Positions 6,346 to 12,139 of a DNA stretch of 12,139 bases are shown here, piece after piece. The notes beneath the pieces are model-generated. The model did not search any database. It was not told the origin of the DNA and saw nothing but the letters and a program-made list of their open reading frames with translations. The stretch is from contig CALZCU010000004.1 of assembly GCA_945632055.1 (NCBI GenBank), positions 1 through 12,139 on the forward strand. Reading direction: 5' to 3'. A program made the position numbers and the translations under genes. Position 1 is the first letter of the stretch; every line of letters starts with the position of its first letter. This DNA comes from an uncultured Ruminococcus sp. (lineage in GTDB: Bacteria; Bacillota; Clostridia; Oscillospirales; Acutalibacteraceae).

Positions 6346-7677
6346 CTAAATCAGCCTTGAGCCGCACTCTGTGCAGAAAAGCATATCTTGATTTGTTGTG
6401 GTATAGGAGCAATTGGGACATCTTCTGACAGTTTCCGAAGATTTACTGTTATCTCCTGACATTTTCGCTCCGCAGTTATTGCAGAATAATGCGTCCTCAT
6501 CTGTAGTTTCAAAGCCGCAGACAGCGCATCTGCAAAGCTGTTTTTTCTCCTTTGCAGGAACAGATGTATTGTTTACATCAAGCCTTGTTCCGCAATTTGT
6601 GCAGAACATCATATCGGGATTTGTCATTTCAGCACCGCATCCCGGGCATTTTCTCACATTTGCCTTTTCCTCTTTTTCGGGAGTGCTTGTGCTTGAAATA
6701 TCCTCATATTCCTGCTTTGGCTGTTCAGAAGCAAGCTTTGCTCCGCAGTTAGTGCAGAACAGCATATCGGGATTTGCCGTCACTGTACCGCAGGCAGGAC
6801 ATTTTCTTCCAATCATATTTTCTGTTATCGGTTCTGCTTCTTCCGCCAGTTCAGCTACAGACTCGACCTCAGGCTCAACTATAGGCTCTACTATCGGTTC
6901 AACTGCCGGTTCTGCCATAGGTTCAGCTAAAGGCTCTTCGACAGGAACAGTATCTGTATTTTCTGCTGTCTGCTCAACAGGCCTTTCAACTCTTTTTTCA
7001 ATCATTCTTGCACCGCAGGAAACGCAGAATACTGTGTCAATTTCGGGGGTTTCAAAGCCGCAGGCAGGACAAGACTTAATTTTCATCATTGTATCTATCA
7101 TTCTTGCGCCGCAGGAAACACAGAACACCATATCCTCATCATCGGTTTCAAAGCCGCAGATTGGACACACCTTTGCAGGCTTTGTCGGTGTAACGCTCTC
7201 AGCTTCATTTTCAGCGTTTTCGGTTATCTGCTCATCTGCTTCGCTTTGCTGTTCAACAGGACTTCCGCAGGTGGTGCAGAATTTTGAGCCTTTCTTTAAA
7301 TATTCTCCGCAGTTACTGCACCTTACAAATTCATCGCCGTTTGCCTGTTCGGGTGCGCTCTTCGGCATAGGCGCTCCGCAGGAGTTGCAGAATGCCGCCT
7401 TTGCAGAAACCTCTTCGCCGCATTTCTCACACCTTACAACACCTTTTAGCTCTCTGAGCTTTTCATTATATTCCTCAATTTTTTTCTCAGACTGACGGAT
7501 TGAAGCTATCATTTCCTTAAAAGCGTCCTCGCAGTCGTCTGCGTGAAGCTTAAAATAAAGCCTTCCCAGCTCAACGCACTCGGCTTTTACAGCCTCTTCC
7601 TCCTCGGCAATCATTGAATTAATTTTTGTCGCTTCATCATTTTCAATTACAGCATTTCCAAATTCTTTATTTTCCAT
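6346..7677 (-). CDS. soluble protein with eight zinc ribbons and N-terminal coiled coil
   Basis: 443 aa, no signal peptide and no membrane helix, so predicted cytosolic. Residues about 10-80 are charged and helical (probable coiled coil, EEEEAVKAE to EKLRELKG). Eight four-cysteine ribbons follow: C83-C100, C120-C137, C171-C189, C203-C221, C293-C311, C344-C362, C384-C402 and C420-C438. The first two have CxxC-x10-CxxC spacing; the other six have x11 and share the pattern CPxCGFxTxxxDxxFCxxCGAxM. Ribbons 4 and 5 are separated by an EP-repeat linker (about 247-282). It would bind eight structural zinc ions if folded as expected. Zinc ribbons bind nucleic acid or protein; since its operon partners expose similar ribbons to the cytoplasm, a scaffold role is a plausible inference, but no function is established. 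Start ATG at 7677 follows AAAGGAA by about 9 bp. Confidence 0.88.
   Translation of the reverse strand: MENKEFGNAVIENDEATKINSMIAEEEEAVKAECVELGRLYFKLHADDCEDAFKEMIASIRQSEKKIEEYNEKLRELKGVVRCEKCGEEVSAKAAFCNSCGAPMPKSAPEQANGDEFVRCSNCGEYLKKGSKFCTTCGSPVEQQSEADEQITENAENEAESVTPTKPAKVCPICGFETDDEDMVFCVSCGARMIDTMMKIKSCPACGFETPEIDTVFCVSCGARMIEKRVERPVEQTAENTDTVPVEEPLAEPMAEPAVEPIVEPIVEPEVESVAELAEEAEPITENMIGRKCPACGTVTANPDMLFCTNCGAKLASEQPKQEYEDISSTSTPEKEEKANVRKCPGCGAEMTNPDMMFCTNCGTRLDVNNTSVPAKEKKQLCRCAVCGFETTDEDALFCNNCGAKMSGDNSKSSETVRRCPNCSYTTTNQDMLFCTECGSRLI
6872..6937 (-). repeat. 12-bp tandem repeat encoding an EP linker
   Basis: On + the units read GGCTCAACTATA, GGCTCTACTATC, GGTTCAACTGCC, GGTTCTGCCATA, GGTTCAGCTAAA and the start of a sixth, giving an exact 12-bp period with substitutions. 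On the coding strand each unit gives EP plus two hydrophobic or small residues (AEPM, VEPI). It forms an in-frame spacer between ribbons 4 and 5 of the multi-ribbon protein and could expand or contract without shifting the frame. Confidence 0.85.
7001..7171 (-). repeat. two tandem copies of a 96-bp zinc-ribbon unit
   Basis: The + strand word ATCATTCTTGC(A/G)CCGCAGGAAAC begins at 7001 and again at 7097. It is followed in both copies by GTTTCAAAGCCGCAG, so the period is 96 bp (32 codons). The copies encode ribbons 3 and 4 of the multi-ribbon protein, which share FCVSCGARMI exactly. They look like the most recent duplication in the array. Confidence 0.75.
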
Positions 7678-7729
7678 AATCGCATATTCCTTTCAGAAAT
7701 ATTAATATCATAAATCAGACAATCACTAA

Positions 7730-8857
7730 TTAAACTGCCTGTGCAGTCCTGCTCTTTCTTTTAAACACCTTGAGGTAAAGCAGGAACATAATCATTCCGA
7801 TTGCAAAAGCTGCTGAGCCGAGTATAAGGAACTTGAAAATCAAAGCGTTTCTCAGCACCTCAAGCAGATAGAAGCCGAACACAATCGGCAATATCAGCAA
7901 TGCCAAGGCAACCAGAAGGAGCATTGCACCCAGAACAGAAAGCGTAATTCCGCAATATGCAAACAGATATTTTACTCTCATATTGTTGCAGATGAGCAAA
8001 AGCGCAAGCATACTTACAGACAGAACAATCAGAATAATCAGAACGGGAATCGAGAAAACTGCGCTGATTATCGAAGGGCTGAAGCCTATTAGTCTTTCAA
8101 TTCCGATTGCAGTCAGAAATTCCATTGAGCCGTTGTTTATCTCATTCTCAAGCGATCTGAAATCACTGTCGGTAAAGACATAGCCTGTCATATTGTAAAT
8201 TATGTCGGCGCTGTCCTTTATCAGTCCGATAATCTCTGAAGTATACATAAGCTTGGGGGCTTTGCCGAATGCAACATACTGAACATACTCATTAACAAAA
8301 TTTCCAAGATATTTTTTGATTGTGGCATTGTTCAGAACATTTACTACATCCTGCCTTGTGATTCCGTATTCATTAATTGCCTTTTCATCGACAATGCTCA
8401 AAACCAAATCAGGAACGGCAATATTAACTCCGTTCTGCCTTATCTGAACCTTACTCAAATCGATATCGGTGCAGATTTTTTTGACGCCGTCCTCACTGAG
8501 AACAGACCTTGCAATTCCCACACCCATAGCTGATAGGGTGAACAAAAAGAAGAACACGCACAGCACAATCGACAATGTTTTTGATAATGTGCTTGTGCCC
8601 TGCTCGCTGACCGCTTCATCTCTGCCGGCAGGATAATTATAATTGTCGCTGTATTGCGGCACACCTGCTTTCTGATGATATGTATAGGCTGTTTCCGTCT
8701 GAGAAAAATCCGCTCCGTTGCTGTTTGTCGGCTCAGCCGTATTTTCTGCAACGGTAGTGTTCACAGGCGCATTGTCTGTATTCTCCATTCTGAAGCCGCA
8801 ATATTCACAGAAGCGAGCTCCGTCTTCAATTTTATTTCCGCATTTTCCGCAAAACAT
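7730..8857 (-). CDS. zinc ribbon membrane protein with four helices and an extracytoplasmic domain
   Basis: 375-aa predicted multi-pass membrane protein, first gene of the operon. It has a zinc ribbon (C3, C6, C17, C20), a polar Asn/Thr/Tyr-rich cytosolic linker, TM1 at about 95-117, a region of about 145 aa outside the membrane (about 118-260), and three close helices (about 263-290, 297-328 and 341-365) before a basic tail FKRKSR. The outer region is mixed helical/beta and contains short blocks such as NEYGITRQDVV and IKDSADIIYNMTGYVF; I do not recognise a family. No catalytic motif is visible. ATG at 8857 is chosen because GGAG at 8865-8868 lies 7 bp upstream and the ribbon then starts MFCGKCG; an in-frame TTG at 8875 would precede that site. 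It is followed after 52 bp by the multi-ribbon gene. It might be a membrane hub or transducer for its operon partners; this is inference only. Confidence 0.87.
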   Translation of the reverse strand: MFCGKCGNKIEDGARFCEYCGFRMENTDNAPVNTTVAENTAEPTNSNGADFSQTETAYTYHQKAGVPQYSDNYNYPAGRDEAVSEQGTSTLSKTLSIVLCVFFFLFTLSAMGVGIARSVLSEDGVKKICTDIDLSKVQIRQNGVNIAVPDLVLSIVDEKAINEYGITRQDVVNVLNNATIKKYLGNFVNEYVQYVAFGKAPKLMYTSEIIGLIKDSADIIYNMTGYVFTDSDFRSLENEINNGSMEFLTAIGIERLIGFSPSIISAVFSIPVLIILIVLSVSMLALLLICNNMRVKYLFAYCGITLSVLGAMLLLVALALLILPIVFGFYLLEVLRNALIFKFLILGSAAFAIGMIMFLLYLKVFKRKSRTAQAV

Positions 8858-8864
8858 ATTAATT

Positions 8865-8868
8865 CTCC
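8865..8868 (-). promoter_or_regulatory. Shine-Dalgarno core that sets the start of the first operon gene
   Basis: The - strand reads ACGGAGAA, with the GGAG core 7 bp before ATG at 8857. It excludes the TTG at 8875 as the start, since that codon lies upstream of the site. Confidence 0.7.
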
Positions 8869-8916
8869 GTTTCAATATATAATTATGATATAATTTCCGA
8901 CAATATCACATATAAA

Positions 8917-8945
8917 ATTTTAATACTTTATGTCAAAAAAGTCAA
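8917..8945 (-). promoter_or_regulatory. sigma-A-type promoter of the zinc-ribbon operon
   Basis: On the - strand TTGACT (8940-8945) is followed by exactly 17 bp and then TAAAAT (8917-8922); each hexamer matches the sigma-A consensus at five of six positions. Transcription would start near 8910, leaving a leader of about 50 nt before ATG at 8857. A second TTGACA overlaps the spacer but has no good -10 at 16-18 bp. No other convincing promoter was seen in the four short gaps of the operon, which supports one transcript for all five genes. Confidence 0.7.
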
Positions 8946-8986
8946 CATTTTCACCTGAAATTCTATCTATTTTTCTCCAATATAAG

Positions 8987-9020
8987 TTGTAAGTTATATA
9001 ATTTTATTGTAAAATTACAA
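8987..9020. promoter_or_regulatory. TTGTAA repeats, candidate response-regulator site, with possible + strand -10
   Basis: TTGTAA occurs at 8987-8992 and 9007-9012, exactly 20 bp apart (about two helical turns), and an inverted TTACAA follows at 9015-9020. TTGTAAAATTACAA is therefore also an inverted repeat with a 2-bp centre. OmpR-family regulators bind such spaced repeats, so this may be the site of the adjacent regulator. A TATAAT at 8997-9002 could be the -10 of the regulator gene, but no good -35 lies 16-19 bp upstream, as in promoters that depend on an activator. All of this is sequence inference in an AT-rich stretch. Confidence 0.35.
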
Positions 9021-9056
9021 CAGACAAAATACAGATTTATCTGATATGCTCATTAT

Positions 9057-9062
9057 GAGGTG
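9057..9062 (+). promoter_or_regulatory. Shine-Dalgarno that sets the start of the response regulator
   Basis: GAGGTG lies 6 bp before ATG at 9069. The in-frame GTG at 9060 is part of this element, so the longer start is unlikely. Confidence 0.75.
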
Positions 9063-9068
9063 AACGGT

Positions 9069-9752
9069 ATGTATAAAATTCTTCTTGCTGAGGACGACAG
9101 GAATATTAGTGAAATGCTGTGCGACTATTTTTCCGAGAAAAGCCGAGGTAACATTCGGATTGATGTTGTCAGAAACGGCGAAAAGGGAGTTGAAAGGGCA
9201 TATGAAGAGCCGTACGATTTGCTTTTGCTCGACATAATGCTCCCCAAGCTTGACGGCTTTGAGATTTGCCGTGAGGTAAGGCGGTTCAGCGATGTTCCGA
9301 TAATGTTCATCACTGCAAGGTGCGGTCAGGACGATGTACTCACCGGCTACGCACTCGGCTGTGACGATTATATTGTAAAGCCGTTTTCCCTGCCGATTTT
9401 CTACAACAAGGTGCTTGCTCTGATTAAGCGTTCCAAAGGCTTGGTGCGCTCTTCCCTGCTCACCTGCGGTACGCTTTCGCTCAACCCGAACAACGGCATT
9501 GTAGTTTCCGACGGAGTTGAGGTCAGGCTAGCCGCTAAGGAGTATGCTATTCTTAAAGCTCTCCTTGAAAACAAGGGCAGCGTTGTCAGCAGAGATACAC
9601 TTATTAACAGAGCGTGGGATTATGACTCCTGCACCGATGACCGTGCGCTTGACACACATATAAAAAATCTGCGCAAGGCTCTCGGCGAAAATTCAAAGCT
9701 TATCAAAACCGTAATCAAACGAGGCTACAGAATGGAGGAAAACAATGGATAA
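9069..9752 (+). CDS. OmpR-family response regulator
   Basis: 227-aa two-component transcription factor. The receiver domain (about 1-120) has the acidic pocket E8-D9-D10, phosphoacceptor D55 in LLLLDIMLPKLDG, T82 and K104 in the VKPF motif, so it is complete. The C-terminal winged-helix DNA-binding domain (about 132-222) carries the usual LAAKEYAIL, DTHIKNLRKAL and IKRGYRM blocks. Total length is typical of the OmpR/PhoB family. It is phosphorylated by the kinase encoded next to it: the two genes overlap by 8 bp and are translationally coupled. It is transcribed away from the zinc-ribbon operon across a 211-bp shared control region, so control of that operon and of its own gene is likely but not shown. 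Which signal it answers cannot be read from the sequence. Confidence 0.96.
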   Translation: MYKILLAEDDRNISEMLCDYFSEKSRGNIRIDVVRNGEKGVERAYEEPYDLLLLDIMLPKLDGFEICREVRRFSDVPIMFITARCGQDDVLTGYALGCDDYIVKPFSLPIFYNKVLALIKRSKGLVRSSLLTCGTLSLNPNNGIVVSDGVEVRLAAKEYAILKALLENKGSVVSRDTLINRAWDYDSCTDDRALDTHIKNLRKALGENSKLIKTVIKRGYRMEENNG

Positions 9753-11559
9753 GCAGTCGAGTAAAAAGGCTGACAATGCAAAGCCTGTTTTGCATAATCA
9801 TATTTCCAATAAGCTGAAAAAGCAGAAGCGCAGGCTTTTTGTCAGAATTGCTCTGTCACTGCTGATTGTCACAGTTATTGTATTTTCGGCTTTTGCAGTA
9901 ACCACCTACTACTCCGAGCTTGACATACTGACGAGCCGAGCTAACAGCAATCTTCAGCGCATAGCACTCAACGATTCCTTTTATTACGACCGAGGCTATG
10001 GCTATTACACGCTGAACAAGGAAAACAATGAAAATATACAGGTTATCGTAACCAATCTGGAAAACGGTGCAGTTGCATATCAAACTGAGGACGCAGTTGC
10101 AGTTGAGTTCTCGGACGACACAAGGAGCTATCATCACGGCTGTATAGAATTTGAACAATTCAGAAGCTCTATGACCGACGAGCAGTACAGGGAGATTACC
10201 GATTATCTGACAAAGAAAACAGCGGAAAATGATGAATATTACGAGCTTGTTTGTACGGAATTTTATCCCGCAAACGGTCATATTCTGCCTAAAACCGTAG
10301 AAATTGTGCAGACAAGCAAGGAAAACGAGTGGTATGCTCAGGACAAAACAATCACACGCTACGAGCTAAATCCAAAGCTAAAGAGTAAGTCAGAAAAGGC
10401 TTATAAATGCGATGATATGAAAAGGAATGTCATTGAGGACGATTTTGTTTTAGGAAAATACAAGCAGAGCAATGTTATTAACGAATACAACGAAGCACTG
10501 AAAAATCAGCTTAAAGATATTTCCAATGACGAGTATACATATTCGGACTCTGTAGTTCATATTCAAAGAGTCGAAAATGTTGTTGAAAGCTCAAATGATG
10601 AACCGATAGTTATCAGAATCATTGATGAAGTTCCGGTTGTAAGTTCAGATGTCAATTCACTCGACAACATTTCTCTCGGAAGAGTTAAGGTTGCACCGTT
10701 TACATATATTTTTGAAAATTCCGAACAGCTACTTGCAATTCCGATTAACACAAATGAACCCAAAAATCTGTCCGTTACCTATGCGGAGAAATTCAATGTG
10801 CTTGAAAGCTGCGGCAGCAGACTGTTGTTTATGCTTTTCTTTACAATCGCCTTGTTTCTGACAACAGGAATAATCATCGGCGCAATCACCTGGAGAACGC
10901 TTAAAAAGCAGATTGAGCAGGAAAACCGACTGCGCACCGTTACAAATGCAATGGCTCACGAGCTTAAGACGCCCCTGTTTATCATCAGCGGATTTTCCGA
11001 AAATCTCGCCGAGAACATTCACCCCGAAAAAAGGGAGCATTACTCAGAGCTTATCGGCGAACAGATTGAATCTATGAACGGTCTTGTGACGAAAATGATT
11101 GATTATTCAAAGCTCGATTCTCTCGCCTTTACACCAAGCCTTGAGCAGTTCAGCCTGTCGGATATGACAAAGGAAATAATCGACCGATTTGATACGGACG
11201 AAATAGTATTCTACTGCAACGATGAGGTTGAGATTAACGCTGACAAAAAACTGCTCGACTCCGCAATAGAAAATCTAATTGACAATGCGCTGAAATACTC
11301 CGTTGACAGCCGACCTGTAACCGTTATGCTCAACAATGGTATGCTATCGGTCAGCAATCCCTGCAAAGCAGTCACAAAGGCAGAAATAGCCGATATGTGG
11401 CAACCGTATCACCGTCTTGCAGAAAGCAGTCAGAAGGAAGGGCACGGGCTTGGACTTGCAATTGTCAAGAGCATTTTTGAGCTGCATAAATTCAGCTGCG
11501 GCGCTGATTACTCCGACGGAATAATTACCTTCTGGTTCAGATTTAAAAAGAGCAATTAA
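9745..11559 (+). CDS. sensor histidine kinase with large extracytoplasmic domain
   Basis: 604-aa membrane sensor kinase. A basic N-tail (1-31) leads to TM1 (about 32-55), an extracytoplasmic region of about 300 aa (about 56-355), TM2 (about 357-381), a HisKA domain with phosphorylated H405 (AHELKTP), and a HATPase domain with N box ENLIDNALKYS (about 509-519) and G2 box GHGLGLAI (566-573). The usual DxGxG of the G1 box is replaced by VSNPCK (about 536-541), a degenerate form also known from some VanS/BceS-like kinases; activity is still expected. The outer region is acidic, rich in Tyr, Glu and Asn, and shows no domain I recognise. It is about twice the size of most sensor domains in this class. 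ATG at 9745 has GGAGG at 9734-9738 and overlaps the regulator gene by 8 bp. It partners that regulator. Confidence 0.95.
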   Translation: MDKQSSKKADNAKPVLHNHISNKLKKQKRRLFVRIALSLLIVTVIVFSAFAVTTYYSELDILTSRANSNLQRIALNDSFYYDRGYGYYTLNKENNENIQVIVTNLENGAVAYQTEDAVAVEFSDDTRSYHHGCIEFEQFRSSMTDEQYREITDYLTKKTAENDEYYELVCTEFYPANGHILPKTVEIVQTSKENEWYAQDKTITRYELNPKLKSKSEKAYKCDDMKRNVIEDDFVLGKYKQSNVINEYNEALKNQLKDISNDEYTYSDSVVHIQRVENVVESSNDEPIVIRIIDEVPVVSSDVNSLDNISLGRVKVAPFTYIFENSEQLLAIPINTNEPKNLSVTYAEKFNVLESCGSRLLFMLFFTIALFLTTGIIIGAITWRTLKKQIEQENRLRTVTNAMAHELKTPLFIISGFSENLAENIHPEKREHYSELIGEQIESMNGLVTKMIDYSKLDSLAFTPSLEQFSLSDMTKEIIDRFDTDEIVFYCNDEVEINADKKLLDSAIENLIDNALKYSVDSRPVTVMLNNGMLSVSNPCKAVTKAEIADMWQPYHRLAESSQKEGHGLGLAIVKSIFELHKFSCGADYSDGIITFWFRFKKSN

Positions 11560-11561
11560 AA

Positions 11562-11576
11562 GTCGAGTGTCTCGAC
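11562..11576. terminator. small hairpin after the kinase gene, possible - strand terminator
   Basis: GTCGAG-TGT-CTCGAC forms a perfect 6-bp stem with a 3-nt loop, 3 bp after the kinase stop. On the - strand it is followed at once by TTTTAATT, so it could end transcription arriving from the Nudix gene. On + there is no T-run after it. A weak terminator or 3'-end stabiliser is possible either way. Confidence 0.4.
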
Positions 11577-11595
11577 ACCCAATTCAAGCAGACAT

Positions 11596-11610
11596 CTTGA
11601 TGTTATCAAG
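11596..11610. repeat. small inverted repeat CTTGAT-GTT-ATCAAG
   Basis: A perfect 6-bp inverted repeat with a 3-nt centre, of the same size and geometry as the hairpin at 11562-11576. It has no T-run on either strand. Its role is unknown; it is listed as part of the content of the 135-bp gap between the kinase and Nudix genes. Confidence 0.4.
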
Positions 11611-11655
11611 CCTAATTTGCTCGACCGTTTCCGAGTAATTTTCTATAAACGAATA

Positions 11656-11689
11656 AAGGCAACACCACAAATTCCTGCGGTGTTGCCTT
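11656..11689. terminator. strong hairpin between converging kinase and Nudix genes
   Basis: AAGGCAACACC and GGTGTTGCCTT form a perfect 11-bp stem around a 12-nt loop. It lies 5 bp beyond the Nudix stop on -, where the stem continues into TTTATT, and it lies between the ends of converging genes. It most likely terminates the Nudix transcript and may also stop read-through from the kinase. The T-run is short on both strands. Confidence 0.7.
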
Positions 11690-11694
11690 AGTTG

Positions 11695-12139
11695 CTAACA
11701 TTCTCTTGTAATGATATGCTCAATTTTATTTCCGATACAGTTTATTTTATCCTGTAAAAATGTAGGAAAGGCTTTATAATAACCAAGTCTGTCAACAGGA
11801 ATCCAATGCAAACTTTCTCTCGCACCTGTTTGCGTAATACTGTTGCAGGTCAGATTTCGGTTCCCGTTCGGTTTCATCAGAAAGTAAAATGATATTTCGT
11901 GACAATCAAGTCCGTCAAGGCTTTCACTGCCCTTAAAGAAGTTTTCGTGAATAAAAGCCATTCTGTCAATCTCATAATGAGTGCCTGTTTCCTCAAAAAT
12001 CTCTCTTCTGACAGCGTCCTCGGCTGTTTCGCCCATATGAACTGCACCTCCGACGGAATATAAATAATTGTCACAATCATTCCCCATAAGAAGCACATAT
12101 CCGTCCTCAATAATTATCGCTGCGGCTCTGTAACGAAAC
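11695..12139 (-). CDS. Nudix hydrolase, 5' end outside window
   Basis: Predicted hydrolase of nucleoside diphosphates linked to another moiety (substrate unknown), cytosolic. The frame is open to the window edge and the extra residues (FRYRAAAIIIEDGY) match a normal Nudix first strand, so the gene is truncated on its 5' side and the GTG at 12096 is internal. The visible part is 147 residues. The Nudix box is complete: GAVHMGE, TAEDAVR, REIFEETGT fits GX5EX7REUXEEXGU, with the metal-binding EE pair present. The C-terminal part contains SFYFLM and HWIPVDRL, typical of the fold. It converges on the two-component genes and ends before a strong hairpin, so it is probably unrelated to the zinc-ribbon operon. 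Confidence 0.9.
   Translation of the reverse strand, partial: FRYRAAAIIIEDGYVLLMGNDCDNYLYSVGGAVHMGETAEDAVRREIFEETGTHYEIDRMAFIHENFFKGSESLDGLDCHEISFYFLMKPNGNRNLTCNSITQTGARESLHWIPVDRLGYYKAFPTFLQDKINCIGNKIEHIITREC

Noticed and set aside
6413..7495. Open frame of 360 codons on the + strand opposite the multi-ribbon gene
   Set aside because: It is the antisense of the Cys-rich repeats. Its repeated PQ and QN words are the reverse reading of the ribbon codons, the true frame has eight perfect ribbons and a Shine-Dalgarno, and this one has no recognisable domain.
6346..7677. Repeated Cys-rich units as a CRISPR-like or other non-coding repeat array
   Set aside because: The repeats follow an intact reading frame with a three-base period and diverge at synonymous positions. 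There are no equal-length repeats with unique spacers.
8931..8940. Second TTGACA on - as the -35 of the operon promoter
   Set aside because: At 16-18 bp it meets only ATATGT/TATATG-like sequences. The neighbouring TTGACT with a 17-bp spacer and TAAAAT is a better match.
9060..9062. GTG at 9060 as start of the response regulator
   Set aside because: It is part of the GAGGTG ribosome site; ATG at 9069 gives the normal receiver N-terminus MYKILLAEDD.
1..12139. tRNA, rRNA, insertion sequences, phage genes, attachment sites
   Set aside because: No tRNA-like cloverleaf, rRNA segment, transposase or integrase motif, or terminal inverted repeats were seen on either strand.

Overview
The window looks like chromosomal DNA of a low-to-mid G+C Gram-positive anaerobe of the Clostridia, most likely an Oscillospiraceae/Ruminococcus-type bacterium. 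The grounds are strong Shine-Dalgarno sequences, a sigma-A-type promoter, PASTA and zinc-ribbon membrane proteins, and the small conserved clostridial-type protein at the left edge. The taxon is an inference, because there is no rRNA or other marker gene here.

Layout. (1) Positions 2-286, + strand: the 3' end of a small conserved protein of unknown function, closed by a terminator at 312-344 that also serves the converging operon. (2) Positions 8857 down to 355, - strand: five tightly spaced genes (gaps 15-52 bp) behind one good promoter at 8917-8945. Every product carries CxxC-x10/11-CxxC zinc ribbons. In order of transcription they are a four-helix membrane protein with an extracytoplasmic domain; a soluble protein with eight zinc ribbons and an N-terminal coiled coil; a membrane-anchored YIYF-type beta-propeller; a large double-anchored subtilisin (S8) plus von Willebrand A protein; and a membrane-anchored PASTA plus NADase-type glycan-binding protein. 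(3) Positions 8858-9068: a divergent intergenic region with promoter elements and TTGTAA repeats. (4) Positions 9069-11559, + strand: an OmpR-family response regulator and its sensor histidine kinase, overlapping by 8 bp. The kinase has a large (about 300 aa) extracytoplasmic sensor region. (5) Positions 11560-11694: a hairpin-rich gap. (6) Positions 11695-12139, - strand: a Nudix hydrolase that runs off the right edge.

How the genes may work together (inference). Four of the five operon products share one topology: a zinc ribbon in the cytoplasm, a membrane helix, and a different outward-facing module (unknown domain, propeller, protease + vWA, PASTA + glycan-binding). The fifth is a cytosolic multi-ribbon protein that could interact with the cytoplasmic ribbons of the others. 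This resembles a cell-envelope surveillance or surface-processing assembly, with the divergent two-component system as its probable regulator. I do not recognise it as a described system, and it is the main point of interest in the window.
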